Part shown: positions 1 through 8,087 of the stretch, in pieces
Numbering within the stretch: position 1 is the stretch's first letter
Layout of the letters: the number at the start of each line of letters is the position of its first letter
Assembly: GCA_040830705.1 (NCBI GenBank)
Contig: JBFOME010000014.1
Span: 1-64,000, forward strand
Reading direction: 5' to 3'
Length of the DNA: 64,000 nt
DNA from: Ruegeria_C sp040830705
GTDB lineage: Bacteria > Pseudomonadota > Alphaproteobacteria > Rhodobacterales > Rhodobacteraceae
Notes under the pieces: generated by a model
Seen by the model: only the letters and a program-made list of their open reading frames with translations
What the model was told of the DNA's origin: nothing
Database searches by the model: none
Made by a program: the position numbers and the translations under genes

Positions 1-64
1 TCTTCGGAAAATAGGGCCGCAACCGCGCCATCTGCTCGTCAGTCAGCCAAAACAAGTTACTCAT
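1..64 (-). CDS. IS5-family transposase, N-terminal fragment cut by window edge
   Basis: The minus-strand frame begins at an ATG at 64 and reads MSNLFWLTDEQMARLRPYFP before it runs off the left edge of the window. This is the characteristic start of IS5-family transposases of the kind common in Rhodobacteraceae (N-terminal DUF4096-like region). An aggagg ribosome binding site lies 4 bases upstream of the start. Only 21 codons are visible, so whether the element is intact cannot be judged. Confidence 0.8.
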   Translation of the reverse strand, partial: MSNLFWLTDEQMARLRPYFPK

Positions 65-137
65 CACGCCTCCTGAAGTTCAGGAGTTTGAACCAGTCCC
101 GTCCAGAGATTGCAGCCAAATCAATGGGTCCAGAGCC
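1..137 (-). mobile_element. Right end of an IS5-type insertion sequence (partial)
   Basis: The transposase start at 64 is followed by about 70 non-coding bases of the kind that carry the IS end. A plausible boundary is near 137/138, where ...GGTCCAGAGCC is followed by TA, the usual IS5/IS427-type target dinucleotide. The other terminal repeat lies outside the window, so this boundary is a guess. The 13-base palindrome cctgaagttcagg at 72-84 lies within the leader. Confidence 0.4.
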
Positions 138-155
138 TAGTCGAGGAGAAACACA

Positions 156-311
156 ATGTCAGGATACGTCTACAATGGTCGCCCGCGCCCAACAGGGCTG
201 CACAAGCCCATGTTCGATGAATTCCGTAAGCGGCGGGGCCTGAATGAAGACGGGAAGCCTATCAGGCCTGAACCCGAACGGTATGAAACTGACGAGGGCG
301 AGGCCCGCTAA
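156..311 (+). CDS. Small hypothetical protein (51 aa)
   Basis: The frame starts at ATG 156, preceded by a good ribosome binding site (gaggagaaac), and ends with TAA at 309-311. The product starts MSGYVYNGRPRPTGLHKPMF and is rich in charged residues, with an acidic C-terminus. I do not recognise the family. It lies directly beside the IS end and upstream of the tRNA-Phe 3' end, so it may be the last gene of a genomic island or prophage remnant. The strong ribosome binding site is the main reason to call it. Confidence 0.45.
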   Translation: MSGYVYNGRPRPTGLHKPMFDEFRKRRGLNEDGKPIRPEPERYETDEGEAR

Positions 312-318
312 CGCGGGC
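303..318 (+). terminator. Weak hairpin after the 51-aa ORF
   Basis: GCCCGC-taac-GCGGGC forms a perfect 6-bp stem overlapping the stop codon of the small ORF. No T-run follows, so intrinsic termination is doubtful. Confidence 0.25.
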
Positions 319-496
319 ATGATCCTCGCCACCGATTCCCCCTACCAACCCGGACACCGTTTTTGCCATGCTCTTGCCATGTCAATCTTATGCGAACAGC
401 CAATAATAGCCAGAAAATCGCACAAACGGCAAAAACTGGGCGCGATATCGATTTCGCACATCCTTTTGTTTTTATAGGTATTTTCTGCCGTATTAG

Positions 497-571
497 TGGT
501 GCCCGGGGGCGGAATCGAACCACCGACACGAGGATTTTCAATCCACTGCTCTACCCCTGAGCTACCCGGGC
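497..571 (-). tRNA. tRNA-Phe (GAA)
   Basis: The reverse strand folds as a complete tRNA. The acceptor stem is GCCCGGG/CCCGGGC with discriminator A and a genome-encoded CCA at 497-499. The D arm is AGCTCAGGGGTAGAGC, the anticodon loop is TTGAAAA (anticodon GAA, phenylalanine) and the T loop is TTCGATT. The anticodon stem appears to contain one U-U mismatch. The 3' end faces the IS/small-ORF side (left), the usual place for integration of islands and phages. Confidence 0.97.
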
Positions 572-650
572 ACGGGAAAGGCTTGGGCCTTTGGGTGGGG
601 GCGTTCTATGCGTAGGTTTGGGCAGTGTCCAGAGGCTATTTGATCTTTTT

Positions 651-833
651 TTAATGCGGTCGAGCTGGTCTCTCATCGGGGCCTGCGACCGGTTCCTCGG
701 GGGTTTCGGGCTCAACCGAGGGGACTGCGTAATTGCCATTGAACCAGTTGGCAAGATCGAGGTCGGCGCAACGTTTCGAGCAGAACGGACGATAGGCCTT
801 TTGCATATCCTGGCCGCAGATCGGGCAGCTCAT
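651..833 (-). CDS. yacG: DNA gyrase inhibitor YacG (zinc-binding)
   Basis: This 60-aa protein has the YacG zinc knuckle: C3 and C6 in CPIC, C18 and C22 in FCSKRC, followed by ADLDLANWFNGNYAVP, typical of the family. YacG binds GyrB and inhibits gyrase in E. coli. The C-terminal tail (about residues 40-60) is acidic and proline-rich and is probably disordered. The start ATG overlaps the stop of the upstream ribonuclease gene by 4 bases (ATGA), so the two are translationally coupled at the end of the infA-maf-rng-yacG operon. Confidence 0.92.
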   Translation of the reverse strand: MSCPICGQDMQKAYRPFCSKRCADLDLANWFNGNYAVPSVEPETPEEPVAGPDERPARPH

Positions 834-1852
834 TTCAATACCTCCGAGATCGGAACGCGTCCACGTTTGCGTTGCAACTCGAAATGACCCAGAGGGGTCC
901 AGCCCGCCAGCGTGGTTTCTTCGCCGTCCGCACGCAGCGCAGCGCGCAGGGCAGCTTCAAAGCCGCGCCGATCCTTCTTGGCCATTGGCGCCAGATCAAT
1001 CACGATCTGGCCACCCAACCCGCGAAGGCGCAGTGCGCGCGGCAGCGCCTTGGCGCAAGCGAAATTGGCCTTTTGGCCCGCTGCAAGCGATGTGTCACTA
1101 CCGGTGTTCACGTCTATTGCGACCAGCGCCCGCGTGGGTTCGATAAAGAGAAACCCACCGCCAGCGAGCGGGGCGCGGGCAGAACGCACATCGTCCAGCA
1201 GGTCCAGAACGCCATGCTCTTCAAACCCGCCCGGTTGGGTTACGACCTCGGCAGGGTCGGTCCAGTCGCGCCAGGCTTGCACATGCGGGCCATCGCCATC
1301 GCTCAAGCGTTCCGGCGGACCTTCGGCATCCTGCATAACCTGCTCTGCGAGGCCCGCCATCTGCGCGATGTCTTCGGCAATCTCGTCAGCATCTGCACCC
1401 GCGCAGGCGGACCGCAGGATCAGGCCAAAACCGCTTTCCCCCATCTCATCATGGGCGATCTCTTGCAGGCGGTCGCGTTCTTCCTCATCGCGGATGCTGC
1501 GCGAGACATTGAGCCCCGGAGCGCCGGGAGTGACGATCGCGTAGCGGCTCTTGAACAGCAGTTTCGCTGTAACGGGAATTCCCTTTCCGGGTTCGGCATA
1601 GCCGGTGACCTGCACCAGCAGCGTCGCACCGGGGGCAAGCCCCTTGACCTGCCGCAGAAAGGCCGCGCCGTCAGGCGTTGTCAGGAACATGCCACCCTGA
1701 CCCTTGACCGGCCGGTCGGCGCGGGCACGGTAGATGGTGCCGGGCACCGGAGCGTCAGAGGCAATCAGGAAATCATCCAATTGGCCATCAACCAGCAGCG
1801 CGGCAGCTTCGCGGCCTTGGATGTGGTCAAGGATGATCGTGCGTCCCTTCAT
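830..1852 (-). CDS. rng: Ribonuclease E/G family protein (short form)
   Basis: 340 aa. RNase E/G-type endoribonucleases process rRNA and decay mRNA. The two metal-binding aspartates of the DNase I-like catalytic subdomain are present: D247 in VAIDVNTGS and D286 in GGQIVIDLAPM. E238 in FIEPTRA also fits the family. The N-terminal part (about 30-110) matches the S1/RNase H-like region. It is shorter than E. coli RNase G (489 aa), and the CPxC zinc-link motif is absent. This short form next to maf and yacG is usual in Rhodobacteraceae, alongside a separate full RNase E. It overlaps maf by 4 bases. Confidence 0.88.
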   Translation of the reverse strand: MKGRTIILDHIQGREAAALLVDGQLDDFLIASDAPVPGTIYRARADRPVKGQGGMFLTTPDGAAFLRQVKGLAPGATLLVQVTGYAEPGKGIPVTAKLLFKSRYAIVTPGAPGLNVSRSIRDEEERDRLQEIAHDEMGESGFGLILRSACAGADADEIAEDIAQMAGLAEQVMQDAEGPPERLSDGDGPHVQAWRDWTDPAEVVTQPGGFEEHGVLDLLDDVRSARAPLAGGGFLFIEPTRALVAIDVNTGSDTSLAAGQKANFACAKALPRALRLRGLGGQIVIDLAPMAKKDRRGFEAALRAALRADGEETTLAGWTPLGHFELQRKRGRVPISEVLK

Positions 1853-2427
1853 GAAGCCTCACTGTAGAGCGGATAGCCCGCAGCCTGCAGCAACGCCGAG
1901 GTCTCGGCAAGCGGCAGGCCGACGATGCCAGTGAACGAACCGCTGATCCACGGGACAAATGCGCCGGCAGGCCCTTGAATAGCATAGGCGCCGGCCTTGC
2001 CCTGCCAATCGCCGGTGGCAAGATAGGCATTCACCTCGGCATCAGAAAGGCGTTTGAATTTCACATTGCTCACCACATCGCGCTGCCAGAGGCGTTCGCC
2101 CCTGCGCACGGCAACTGCGGTGATCACCCGGTGGCGGCGGCCAGAGAGCGCATAGAGAAACTGCGCCGCTTCGCCCGCATCGGCAGGCTTGCCCATGATC
2201 CGGCGCCCCAACGCAACAGTAGTGTCGGCGCACAGCACGATATCATCCGCATTGGCCTCGACCGCCAGTGCCTTTTCACGCGCAATACGCACGCAATAGG
2301 GACGCGGCAATTCGCCTTTGGCGGGCGTTTCGTCAATATCGGGAGGGCGCACAGCATCGGGCCGCACGCCAAGCTGAGCCAGCAGGTCCAGCCGTCTGGG
2401 GCTGCCCGATCCGAGAACAAACGCCAT
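1849..2427 (-). CDS. maf: Maf family nucleoside triphosphate pyrophosphatase
   Basis: 192 aa. Maf proteins hydrolyse non-canonical or modified NTPs to NMP and pyrophosphate. The signature GSGSPRR is at residues 6-12, a catalytic aspartate is at D68 in CADTTVA, and the late motif KAGAYAIQGPAGAF closes the active site. The length is normal for the family (about 190-200). The gene starts 11 bases after the infA stop with a weak ribosome binding site, which suggests coupling, and it overlaps rng by 4 bases. Confidence 0.93.
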   Translation of the reverse strand: MAFVLGSGSPRRLDLLAQLGVRPDAVRPPDIDETPAKGELPRPYCVRIAREKALAVEANADDIVLCADTTVALGRRIMGKPADAGEAAQFLYALSGRRHRVITAVAVRRGERLWQRDVVSNVKFKRLSDAEVNAYLATGDWQGKAGAYAIQGPAGAFVPWISGSFTGIVGLPLAETSALLQAAGYPLYSEAS

Positions 2428-2438
2428 TTAGAGTGGCG

Positions 2439-2657
2439 TTACTTGAAGCGGTAGTTGATCCGACCCTTGGTCAGATCATAGGGGGTCATCTCGACTTGGA
2501 CCTTGTCGCCAGCCAGAACACGGATGCGGTTCTTGCGCATCTTGCCTGCCGTATGTGCGATGATTTCATGGCCGTTTTCCAGCTCGACCCGAAACGTCGC
2601 ATTAGGCAGGAGTTCCTTCACGACACCGGGAAATTCGAGCGTATCTTCCTTGGCCAT
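2439..2657 (-). CDS. infA: Translation initiation factor IF-1
   Basis: 72 aa, nearly identical in pattern to bacterial IF-1: MAKEDTLEFPGVV at the start, the S1-like OB fold with GHEIIAHTAGKMRKNRIR, and the C-terminal LTKGRINYRFK. IF-1 binds the 30S A site during initiation. A GGAG ribosome binding site lies 5 bases before the ATG. It is the first gene of a four-gene operon with maf, rng and yacG. Confidence 0.98.
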   Translation of the reverse strand: MAKEDTLEFPGVVKELLPNATFRVELENGHEIIAHTAGKMRKNRIRVLAGDKVQVEMTPYDLTKGRINYRFK

Positions 2658-2703
2658 GTTGTCTCCATTACAGTTTTGCCCGCTCAGATGCAGGCCGTGC
2701 GCT

Positions 2704-2732
2704 TAAATGGTCTCATTTGTGTATTTTTTCAA
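2704..2732 (-). promoter_or_regulatory. Candidate sigma-70 promoter of the infA operon
   Basis: On the minus strand TTGAAA (2727-2732) and CATTTA (2704-2709) are separated by exactly 17 bases, about 45 bases upstream of the infA start in an A+T-rich gap. The -35 box is good and the -10 box is weak. Confidence 0.35.
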
Positions 2733-2812
2733 GATACCTTTGTTGGAATTAATCCAATTTCTTGGGCACCATTGCGACATACGCGCCACGCAAAGGCCTG
2801 TTGGGCGATCCT

Positions 2813-3688
2813 TTAGCAAAAAGTCACAGGTTGGGCCTCTGACCTTGGGTCCTGTTCGCTCCAATGGCTGCGATTCAGAACGGCACCATCCCGGCGCACT
2901 TCGGAGATTTTGGCCAAATCCAGGTCGGCATAGGTCCAGCCAGGTACATTCAATTGCCCTTCGGCTAGTACGCCGGTTGCGGGAAAGCCCTTGTCGGGCG
3001 GGCCGAAGATGCCGCCGGTCCCTGTGTTCGTATCCACCGCTTGCGACCAGTCATATTGTCCCACGATAGAGGACATCACGGTCACGCATTGGTTTTCCAG
3101 CGCCCGCGCCATAGCCCCAATCCGCACACGCCAATAGCCCGATATCGCTTCGGTGCAGGACGGCACCAGGATGACATCGGCTTCGGCAAGCGCGCGGCCC
3201 AGCAGCGGAAACTCACTGTCATAACAGATCAGGATGCCGATGCGGCCCGGAGCGGTTTCGAACAGCTTCAAGGGGCCGCCCGCTGTGATGCCCCACTCCT
3301 CGCGTTCGAACCGGGTCATGATCTGCTTGTCCTGATGGTCCCGCAGGCCAGTGGGGGCATAAAGCTCCGCGCGATTGACCGGGCGTTTGCCGACCTCCAG
3401 AACCGGCGCGGATGCGCCGAGAATGTGAACCCGATGCTCTGCCGCAAGCCGCTGATGCAAACCGGCAGCGTCCTCCATCCGCTCGGACACCGCCCGGATC
3501 GACTTCGCAAGATCGCCCGCCGCCTCTGGCCCCGACAGCGTTGATAGTTCCATCGCGCCATATTCAGGGAAGACGAGCAGTTCCGCCCCCTGCCCCGCTG
3601 CGTCAGCCACCCAAGCGGCGACCTTGTCTTCATATTGCGCCCAACTGTCGAGCCAGTCGAGCGGATAGGCGGCGGTGGCGATTTTCAA
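2813..3688 (-). CDS. Carbon-nitrogen hydrolase (nitrilase superfamily)
   Basis: 291 aa. The Glu-Lys-Cys triad of the nitrilase fold is visible: E42 in VFPEYGAMEL, K121 in DKQIMTRFE and C155 in LICYDSEFP. Members hydrolyse amides, carbamoyl groups or nitriles; the substrate cannot be read here. The frame begins with TTG at 3688, preceded by GGGAG at suitable spacing, so a TTG start is likely. It lies 24 bases downstream of a GNAT gene on the same strand. The nitrilase-acetyltransferase pairing recurs in bacteria but its role is not clear. Confidence 0.85.
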   Translation of the reverse strand: MKIATAAYPLDWLDSWAQYEDKVAAWVADAAGQGAELLVFPEYGAMELSTLSGPEAAGDLAKSIRAVSERMEDAAGLHQRLAAEHRVHILGASAPVLEVGKRPVNRAELYAPTGLRDHQDKQIMTRFEREEWGITAGGPLKLFETAPGRIGILICYDSEFPLLGRALAEADVILVPSCTEAISGYWRVRIGAMARALENQCVTVMSSIVGQYDWSQAVDTNTGTGGIFGPPDKGFPATGVLAEGQLNVPGWTYADLDLAKISEVRRDGAVLNRSHWSEQDPRSEAQPVTFC

Positions 3689-3712
3689 GCCGGGTCTCCC
3701 GATGAGGCAGTG

Positions 3713-4294
3713 TCAGAGATCGCGAATCCAGAACTGCAGGTCCTTCTGGCTTTCATCCTCATCCCCCAGATCCTTCCACGAAAATTGCGCAATCACACCG
3801 GGCAGCTTGTGATAGCCCCGCTTGTTCCAGAACCCGTCCAGTGGCCGATAGTCTCCCGGGCGCGCGGGGTGGTCCTGCGGGCGAAGAACGCCGCAAAATG
3901 CGCATTTTGAGAAGCCCAGCGCGCGTGCGTGCGCCTCGCGCAGGTCAAAGAACTGATGCCCGATTCCCTGCCCGCGATATTGCGACAGCAAAACCGATTC
4001 CGCGCAGTAGAAAATATCGCCAAGATTCAGGTCGGTGCCGTCGAAGGCGGCAGAGAAATCATCGGCATGTTCAAGCAGCGCCATGCCCGTTGATCCGCCC
4101 ACCAGCCTATCACCGTCAAAGGCTCCGACCAGAATGGCTGACGGCGATTCCGCATAAGACTTCAGATACTCATGCTCGTACTCGAGGTCGCCGTCGTAGA
4201 GGTAAGGCCAATCGCAGAACACCTCGATCCGCAGCCGCGCCATATCCTCCAGCGCGTCCACCAGCTTCTGACCGCTAAGTGCTTCGATACGCAT
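3713..4294 (-). CDS. GNAT family N-acetyltransferase
   Basis: I place the start at ATG 4294 (MRIEALSG, 193 aa) rather than at an ATG 57 bases further upstream, because GGAGGG stands 6 bases before it. The acetyl-CoA loop is in LSQYRGQGIGHQFFDLREAHA (R/QxxGxG/A type), followed by the C-terminal beta strands and FWNKRGYHKLPG. The substrate is unknown. It is on the same strand as the downstream nitrilase-family gene and probably co-transcribed with it. Confidence 0.8.
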   Translation of the reverse strand: MRIEALSGQKLVDALEDMARLRIEVFCDWPYLYDGDLEYEHEYLKSYAESPSAILVGAFDGDRLVGGSTGMALLEHADDFSAAFDGTDLNLGDIFYCAESVLLSQYRGQGIGHQFFDLREAHARALGFSKCAFCGVLRPQDHPARPGDYRPLDGFWNKRGYHKLPGVIAQFSWKDLGDEDESQKDLQFWIRDL

Positions 4295-4397
4295 TTCCGA
4301 CCCTCCTAATGCGAGATCGCTCGAACCATAATCCCGATATGGACTTCGCATCGCGGTTTGCGAGGCGTGGAAAATTAGTTCTGCTTCACAGCCAGAT

Positions 4398-4796
4398 TTA
4401 CGCTGCCGATACCTGCTTCGTCCAGTCGGCCAAGTTGTAATAGGTCGTCACCCTGGTGATCAAACCGTCAGACAAATCAAAGAATGACCCGGCGGGCAGC
4501 CGATAGGTTTGGCCATGCGCAGGCGGTAGCCCCTCATCTGTTTCCAGATAAGTTCCATTCACCACATACTCCGCCGCTGCGCGCGTGCCTTCCTCAGCTT
4601 CAAACAGAACCATATCGGTCAGCTCTTCCTTGTAACAGCGGTTCATATGGGCGCAGAACGCAGCGAAGTGGTCCTTGCCGACACGCACCTGCCCTTCGTT
4701 CACGTGATGGGCCACATCATCTGACAGGCAGGCCAGCATTCCCGCGATATCACCCGCATTGAATGCCTCAAAATAGCGTTTCACTGTCTCAGTCAT
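4398..4796 (-). CDS. NTF2-like / SnoaL-fold protein
   Basis: 132 aa with the SnoaL pattern: an N-terminal helix RYFEAFNAGDIAGMLACLSDDV, the central cone-forming sheet, and DGLITRVTTYYN near the C-terminus. Such proteins are small-molecule isomerases, cyclases or binding proteins; no function is implied here. The start ATG overlaps the stop of the upstream phosphatase gene (ATGA), so it belongs to the hisD-UPF0262-phosphatase operon. Confidence 0.78.
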   Translation of the reverse strand: MTETVKRYFEAFNAGDIAGMLACLSDDVAHHVNEGQVRVGKDHFAAFCAHMNRCYKEELTDMVLFEAEEGTRAAAEYVVNGTYLETDEGLPPAHGQTYRLPAGSFFDLSDGLITRVTTYYNLADWTKQVSAA

Positions 4797-5251
4797 TGGA
4801 CCTCCGTCGGTTCACCCCAGCGATCCGTGAGGTGCTTGATGATCTGATCGCGCGTCTGCCTATAGTGCGTCAGCTTGTCGTTGCGACCCTCGCCCAGACC
4901 CGTCGGGTCCATGATCGGCCAGTATTCAACATCCAGATGAAAAAAACGCGTCAACTCCAGCGCGCGTCGCTGGCTGGCCGGAGAGAGCGCGACGACCAGA
5001 TCGAAGGAGCTGAGATCATCGCCCCACTGTTCCATCTCGTCGAAGCTGCGCGAGCGATGGCGGCCAAGCTCGACATCAAGCTCCTGGCACACGGCGATGC
5101 AGAAGCCGTCAATCTCAAGATCATTGTGGACACCGGCGGATTGCACATAGGTGCCGGTGCCGTAGAACTTCTTCATGATGCCTTCGGCCATCGGGGACCG
5201 AACCGCGTTGTGATCGCAACAAAACAGGATCGACTGCGGCAGTTCCGTCAC
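4793..5251 (-). CDS. Low-molecular-weight phosphatase / arsenate reductase-like protein
   Basis: 152 aa. The P-loop CX5RS is present as C12-DHNAV-R18-S19, and the acid loop contains WPIMDPTG, as in LMW protein tyrosine phosphatases and thioredoxin-coupled arsenate reductases. The start codon is GTG at 5251 with GGAGG 7 bases upstream (inside the end of the UPF0262 gene). The position between UPF0262 and hisD is conserved in this bacterial family, which argues for a housekeeping phosphatase role rather than arsenic resistance. Confidence 0.85.
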   Translation of the reverse strand: MTELPQSILFCCDHNAVRSPMAEGIMKKFYGTGTYVQSAGVHNDLEIDGFCIAVCQELDVELGRHRSRSFDEMEQWGDDLSSFDLVVALSPASQRRALELTRFFHLDVEYWPIMDPTGLGEGRNDKLTHYRQTRDQIIKHLTDRWGEPTEVQ

Positions 5252-5254
5252 GCC

Positions 5255-5734
5255 CTAGCCTCCGAAATGCAGCACGCAGATCAGCGTGAAGAGGCGGCGG
5301 GCGGTGTCGGTGTCGATATCCACCTTGCCTTCCAGCCGCTCCTGCAAGACGCGACTGCCCTCGTTGTGGATGCCGCGCCGGGCCATGTCTATGGTCTCAA
5401 TCTGGCTGGGCGGCAGGGTTTTGACCGCGTTGAAATAGCTCTCGCAAATCTGGAAGTAATCCTTCACCACCTGCCGGAAGGGACCCAGCGACAGGTGAAA
5501 TTCGGCCGCCTTTTCGTCCTCTTCGGTGTTCACGTCGAACACCAAGCGCTTTTCTCGGATCGCCAGGTTCACCCTGTAGGGGCCTTCCGGAACTGTCCGG
5601 TCGTCGCGCACGGGCAGCACGAAACTGTTGTCTTCCAGCAGGTCAAACACAGCCACGCGCCGTTCCTGTTCGATCTCGGGCGTTGGTGGCGGCAGACCAG
5701 CGTCATCCAGCGCAATATCGACAATACGCGACAT
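5255..5734 (-). CDS. UPF0262 family protein
   Basis: The product (159 aa from ATG 5734, MSRIVDIALDDAG) matches the uncharacterised UPF0262 family of alphaproteobacteria: ERRVAVFDLLEDNSF, SLGPFRQVVKDYF and the C-terminal ARRLFTLICVLHFG. Three in-frame starts are possible (GTG 5743, ATG 5740, ATG 5734). The last has AGGTGA at 5-base spacing and gives the usual family N-terminus. It directly follows hisD and overlaps or abuts its stop. Confidence 0.88.
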   Translation of the reverse strand: MSRIVDIALDDAGLPPPTPEIEQERRVAVFDLLEDNSFVLPVRDDRTVPEGPYRVNLAIREKRLVFDVNTEEDEKAAEFHLSLGPFRQVVKDYFQICESYFNAVKTLPPSQIETIDMARRGIHNEGSRVLQERLEGKVDIDTDTARRLFTLICVLHFGG

Positions 5735-5739
5735 GGGCA

Positions 5740-7041
5740 TCACCTGTTGAGTTGATCGAGACGCGCCCGCACAGACAGACCATGCGCCTCAAGGCTTTCG
5801 GATTGGGCCAAAGTTTCGGCCGAAGGCCCGATAGCACGAAGGGCAGCGGGAGTCATCTGGCTAAGCGTGGTGCGTTTGAGAAAATCCATCACGCTGAGGC
5901 CCGACGAGAACCGTGCGGAACGCGCGGTAGGCAGCACGTGGTTGGGCCCCCCCACGTAGTCGCCGATGGCCTCGGGCGTGTATTGCCCGAGAAAGATCGC
6001 GCCGGCATGGACGGTTTTCTGCGACAATGCCGCTGGGTCGGCGACACATAGCTCAAGGTGTTCAGGCGCGATCCGGTTCGAAAGTTCAGCCGCCTCATCG
6101 AGCGAGCGGACGGTGATGATCGCGCCAAAATCGCGCCATGAGGCACCGGCAATGGCGGCACGCTCCAGTGTCTGCAGGCGTGTGTTCACCGCCTCACCCA
6201 CGGCACGGCCAAAATCGGCATCATCGGTGATTAGGATCGATTGCGCGCTTTCGTCATGTTCGGCCTGGCTGAGCAGGTCCAGCGCGATCCAGTCCGGATC
6301 ATTGTCCTTGTCGGCAATCACCAGAATCTCGGACGGGCCAGCGATCATGTCGATCCCGACCTTGCCGAACACCCGGCGCTTGGCCGCCGCCACGAACGCA
6401 TTGCCGGGTCCGGTGATCTTGTCGACCGGGGCCACCGCATCGGTGCCATAGGCCAGTGCAGCGATCGCCTGCGCCCCGCCGATACGATAGATCTCGTCCA
6501 CGCCGGACAGTTGCGCAGCAAGCAGCACCAGCGGATTCACCGCGCCATCGGGCGTCGGCACCGTGATCGCCAGCCGCTCAACCCCCGCCACCTTGGCCGG
6601 AATCGCGTTCATCAGCACCGAAGACGGGTAAGAGGCCAAACCGCCCGGAACGTAAAGCCCTGCTGCCGATACCGGCGTCCAGCGCCAGCCCAGCGTCGCT
6701 CCGCTTGCATCCTGCCAGCTTGCGTCCTCGGGCATCTGCCTCTGGTGATAGGCGCGTATCCGATCCGCCGCCAGTTCCAGCGCCGCGCGTTCCTCGGGCG
6801 CGACATCGCTGATGGCCATGTCGATCTCGTCGGGGGAAAAGCCCAGCGTCTCAGGTGTCAGATCCAGCCGGTCAAACCTGGCGGTCAACTCGATCACCGC
6901 CGCATCGCCACGCGCCCGGACATCCGCAATGATGTCCGCCACAACCGCATCCACATCCGGGCTGCCTTCGCGCTTGGCGCTCAGCAGGGCGCTGAATTCC
7001 GCCTCAAAATCATGCGCGGTTGTATCCAGAAATGCAGGCAT
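5740..7041 (-). CDS. hisD: Histidinol dehydrogenase
   Basis: 433 aa, normal family length. It catalyses the last two steps of histidine synthesis, L-histidinol to L-histidine with 2 NAD+. Diagnostic stretches are IGGAQAIAALAYGT, KITGPGNAFVAAAKR and AGPSEILVIAD. The zinc ligands Q259 and H262 fall in LLSQAEHDESAQS, and the EH pair is in IAPEHLELC. AAGGGGA precedes the ATG. It lies outside a his operon, in the hisD-UPF0262-phosphatase order usual for Rhodobacteraceae. Confidence 0.97.
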   Translation of the reverse strand: MPAFLDTTAHDFEAEFSALLSAKREGSPDVDAVVADIIADVRARGDAAVIELTARFDRLDLTPETLGFSPDEIDMAISDVAPEERAALELAADRIRAYHQRQMPEDASWQDASGATLGWRWTPVSAAGLYVPGGLASYPSSVLMNAIPAKVAGVERLAITVPTPDGAVNPLVLLAAQLSGVDEIYRIGGAQAIAALAYGTDAVAPVDKITGPGNAFVAAAKRRVFGKVGIDMIAGPSEILVIADKDNDPDWIALDLLSQAEHDESAQSILITDDADFGRAVGEAVNTRLQTLERAAIAGASWRDFGAIITVRSLDEAAELSNRIAPEHLELCVADPAALSQKTVHAGAIFLGQYTPEAIGDYVGGPNHVLPTARSARFSSGLSVMDFLKRTTLSQMTPAALRAIGPSAETLAQSESLEAHGLSVRARLDQLNR

Positions 7042-7089
7042 CGATTATTCCCCTTCGTCTTGCCCGAATACCTGTGGATTGACGCAGCC

Positions 7090-7614
7090 TCAAGCCTTAT
7101 GCGCCACCGCGCTTTCCACGTCTCGCAGATCGCAGGTAAAGAACAGATCATCCTGCGCACCCTCCGGCAGGATCACCGCATTGGGCAGAAGCCCCTGTCG
7201 CGTGAACCCGCAACCTTCGTAAAACCGGATTGCCCGGGGATTATCGGCAGCGACCGAGAGTTCCAGTTGCCAGATGCCTTTTGCCCGAGCGTCGTCAATC
7301 AACGCATTCATCAGCGCGCGTGCGGCCCCGCCACCCTGAGCCGCCCGTGTGACATAGAATGGCCCGATCGAGCCGCGATGTCGGCATCGGGCAAAGCGTT
7401 GTCTTTGCAGCGCAGCAATGCCCACTGGCTCGGCCCCGTCAAAGGCCGAAAAGCATCCACCCTGATCCAGCATACGGGCATCGGCGTCTTCGGGCTGCGC
7501 AACAGCCTCCTCATGGGAGAGGATGAAAGCTTCGGGATACAGTCGTGCGCCCTCGTTTCGAAGTGTACGCCAAAGCCCGACATCAGCAGATGCGAGGGCA
7601 CGTACAGTGATCAT
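7090..7614 (-). CDS. GNAT family N-acetyltransferase
   Basis: 174 aa with GNAT motif A in FYVTRAAQGGGAARALMNAL and the following LSVAADNPRAIRFYEGCGF, typical of small-molecule or protein acetyltransferases. The acceptor is unknown. The start ATG overlaps the stop of the DUF2948 gene (ATGA), so it is translationally coupled in the murA-DUF2948 operon. Confidence 0.85.
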   Translation of the reverse strand: MITVRALASADVGLWRTLRNEGARLYPEAFILSHEEAVAQPEDADARMLDQGGCFSAFDGAEPVGIAALQRQRFARCRHRGSIGPFYVTRAAQGGGAARALMNALIDDARAKGIWQLELSVAADNPRAIRFYEGCGFTRQGLLPNAVILPEGAQDDLFFTCDLRDVESAVAHKA

Positions 7615-8087
7615 TCGGGATGTGTAGGGGCGTGTTTCGAAGGCGCTACATACGGCCGGGTCACGTCCTTGAGCGTGGCCTCGATCGCTTCGACACGCAA
7701 CCGGACCGCCCCGTCGCCGGCCAGCGTCAGCACGATATCACCCGCGCCGTCCTCTCCGGGCTCGAATGTGATCGCCAGCAGTGACAGGACCATATCCGCG
7801 TCGCTACGATCAACACCCTGACTGGCCACCGACAGAACGTTGTCAAAGACCAGCAGCGCCTGAACCCGCTCGTAAGCCCGCTTCCGGCGTTCGGCCGCAT
7901 CGCGATCTTCCCAGCGGAACCGGTTCAGAAGAATGGCAAAACGCCGCTCTTTCGCGCGCCACGACATTTCCGTAATCGGAAACACCGCATCCTGCGAAAG
8001 GGTGGCAATGACCTGCAAATCCTCGGCATCTTCTGCGCCCAGGTTCAGCGGGGCCTCTCTTCCGTCCTTGAAACTCGCGTCTGCCAT
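7611..8087 (-). CDS. DUF2948 family protein
   Basis: 158 aa from ATG 8087 (a GTG one codon earlier is also possible). The family core is visible: NLGAEDAEDLQVIATLSQDA, MSWRAKERRFAILLNRFRWE and the C-terminal IEATLKDVTRPY. It is of unknown function, conserved in alphaproteobacteria and usually next to murA. Its start overlaps the murA stop (TGATG), indicating coupled translation. Confidence 0.88.
   Translation of the reverse strand: MADASFKDGREAPLNLGAEDAEDLQVIATLSQDAVFPITEMSWRAKERRFAILLNRFRWEDRDAAERRKRAYERVQALLVFDNVLSVASQGVDRSDADMVLSLLAITFEPGEDGAGDIVLTLAGDGAVRLRVEAIEATLKDVTRPYVAPSKHAPTHPE

Noticed and set aside
363..560. 65-codon open frame across tRNA-Phe
   Set aside because: Its C-terminal half is the translation of the tRNA antisense strand, a common false gene; no ribosome binding site or domain.
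4793..5251. Arsenic resistance operon
   Set aside because: The arsenate reductase-like protein has no ars neighbours and sits in a conserved housekeeping order with hisD and UPF0262.
6241..7821. 526-codon plus-strand frame opposite hisD, a GNAT gene and DUF2948
   Set aside because: It is antisense to three well-supported genes, Arg/His-rich as expected of G+C-rich shadow frames, with no domain.
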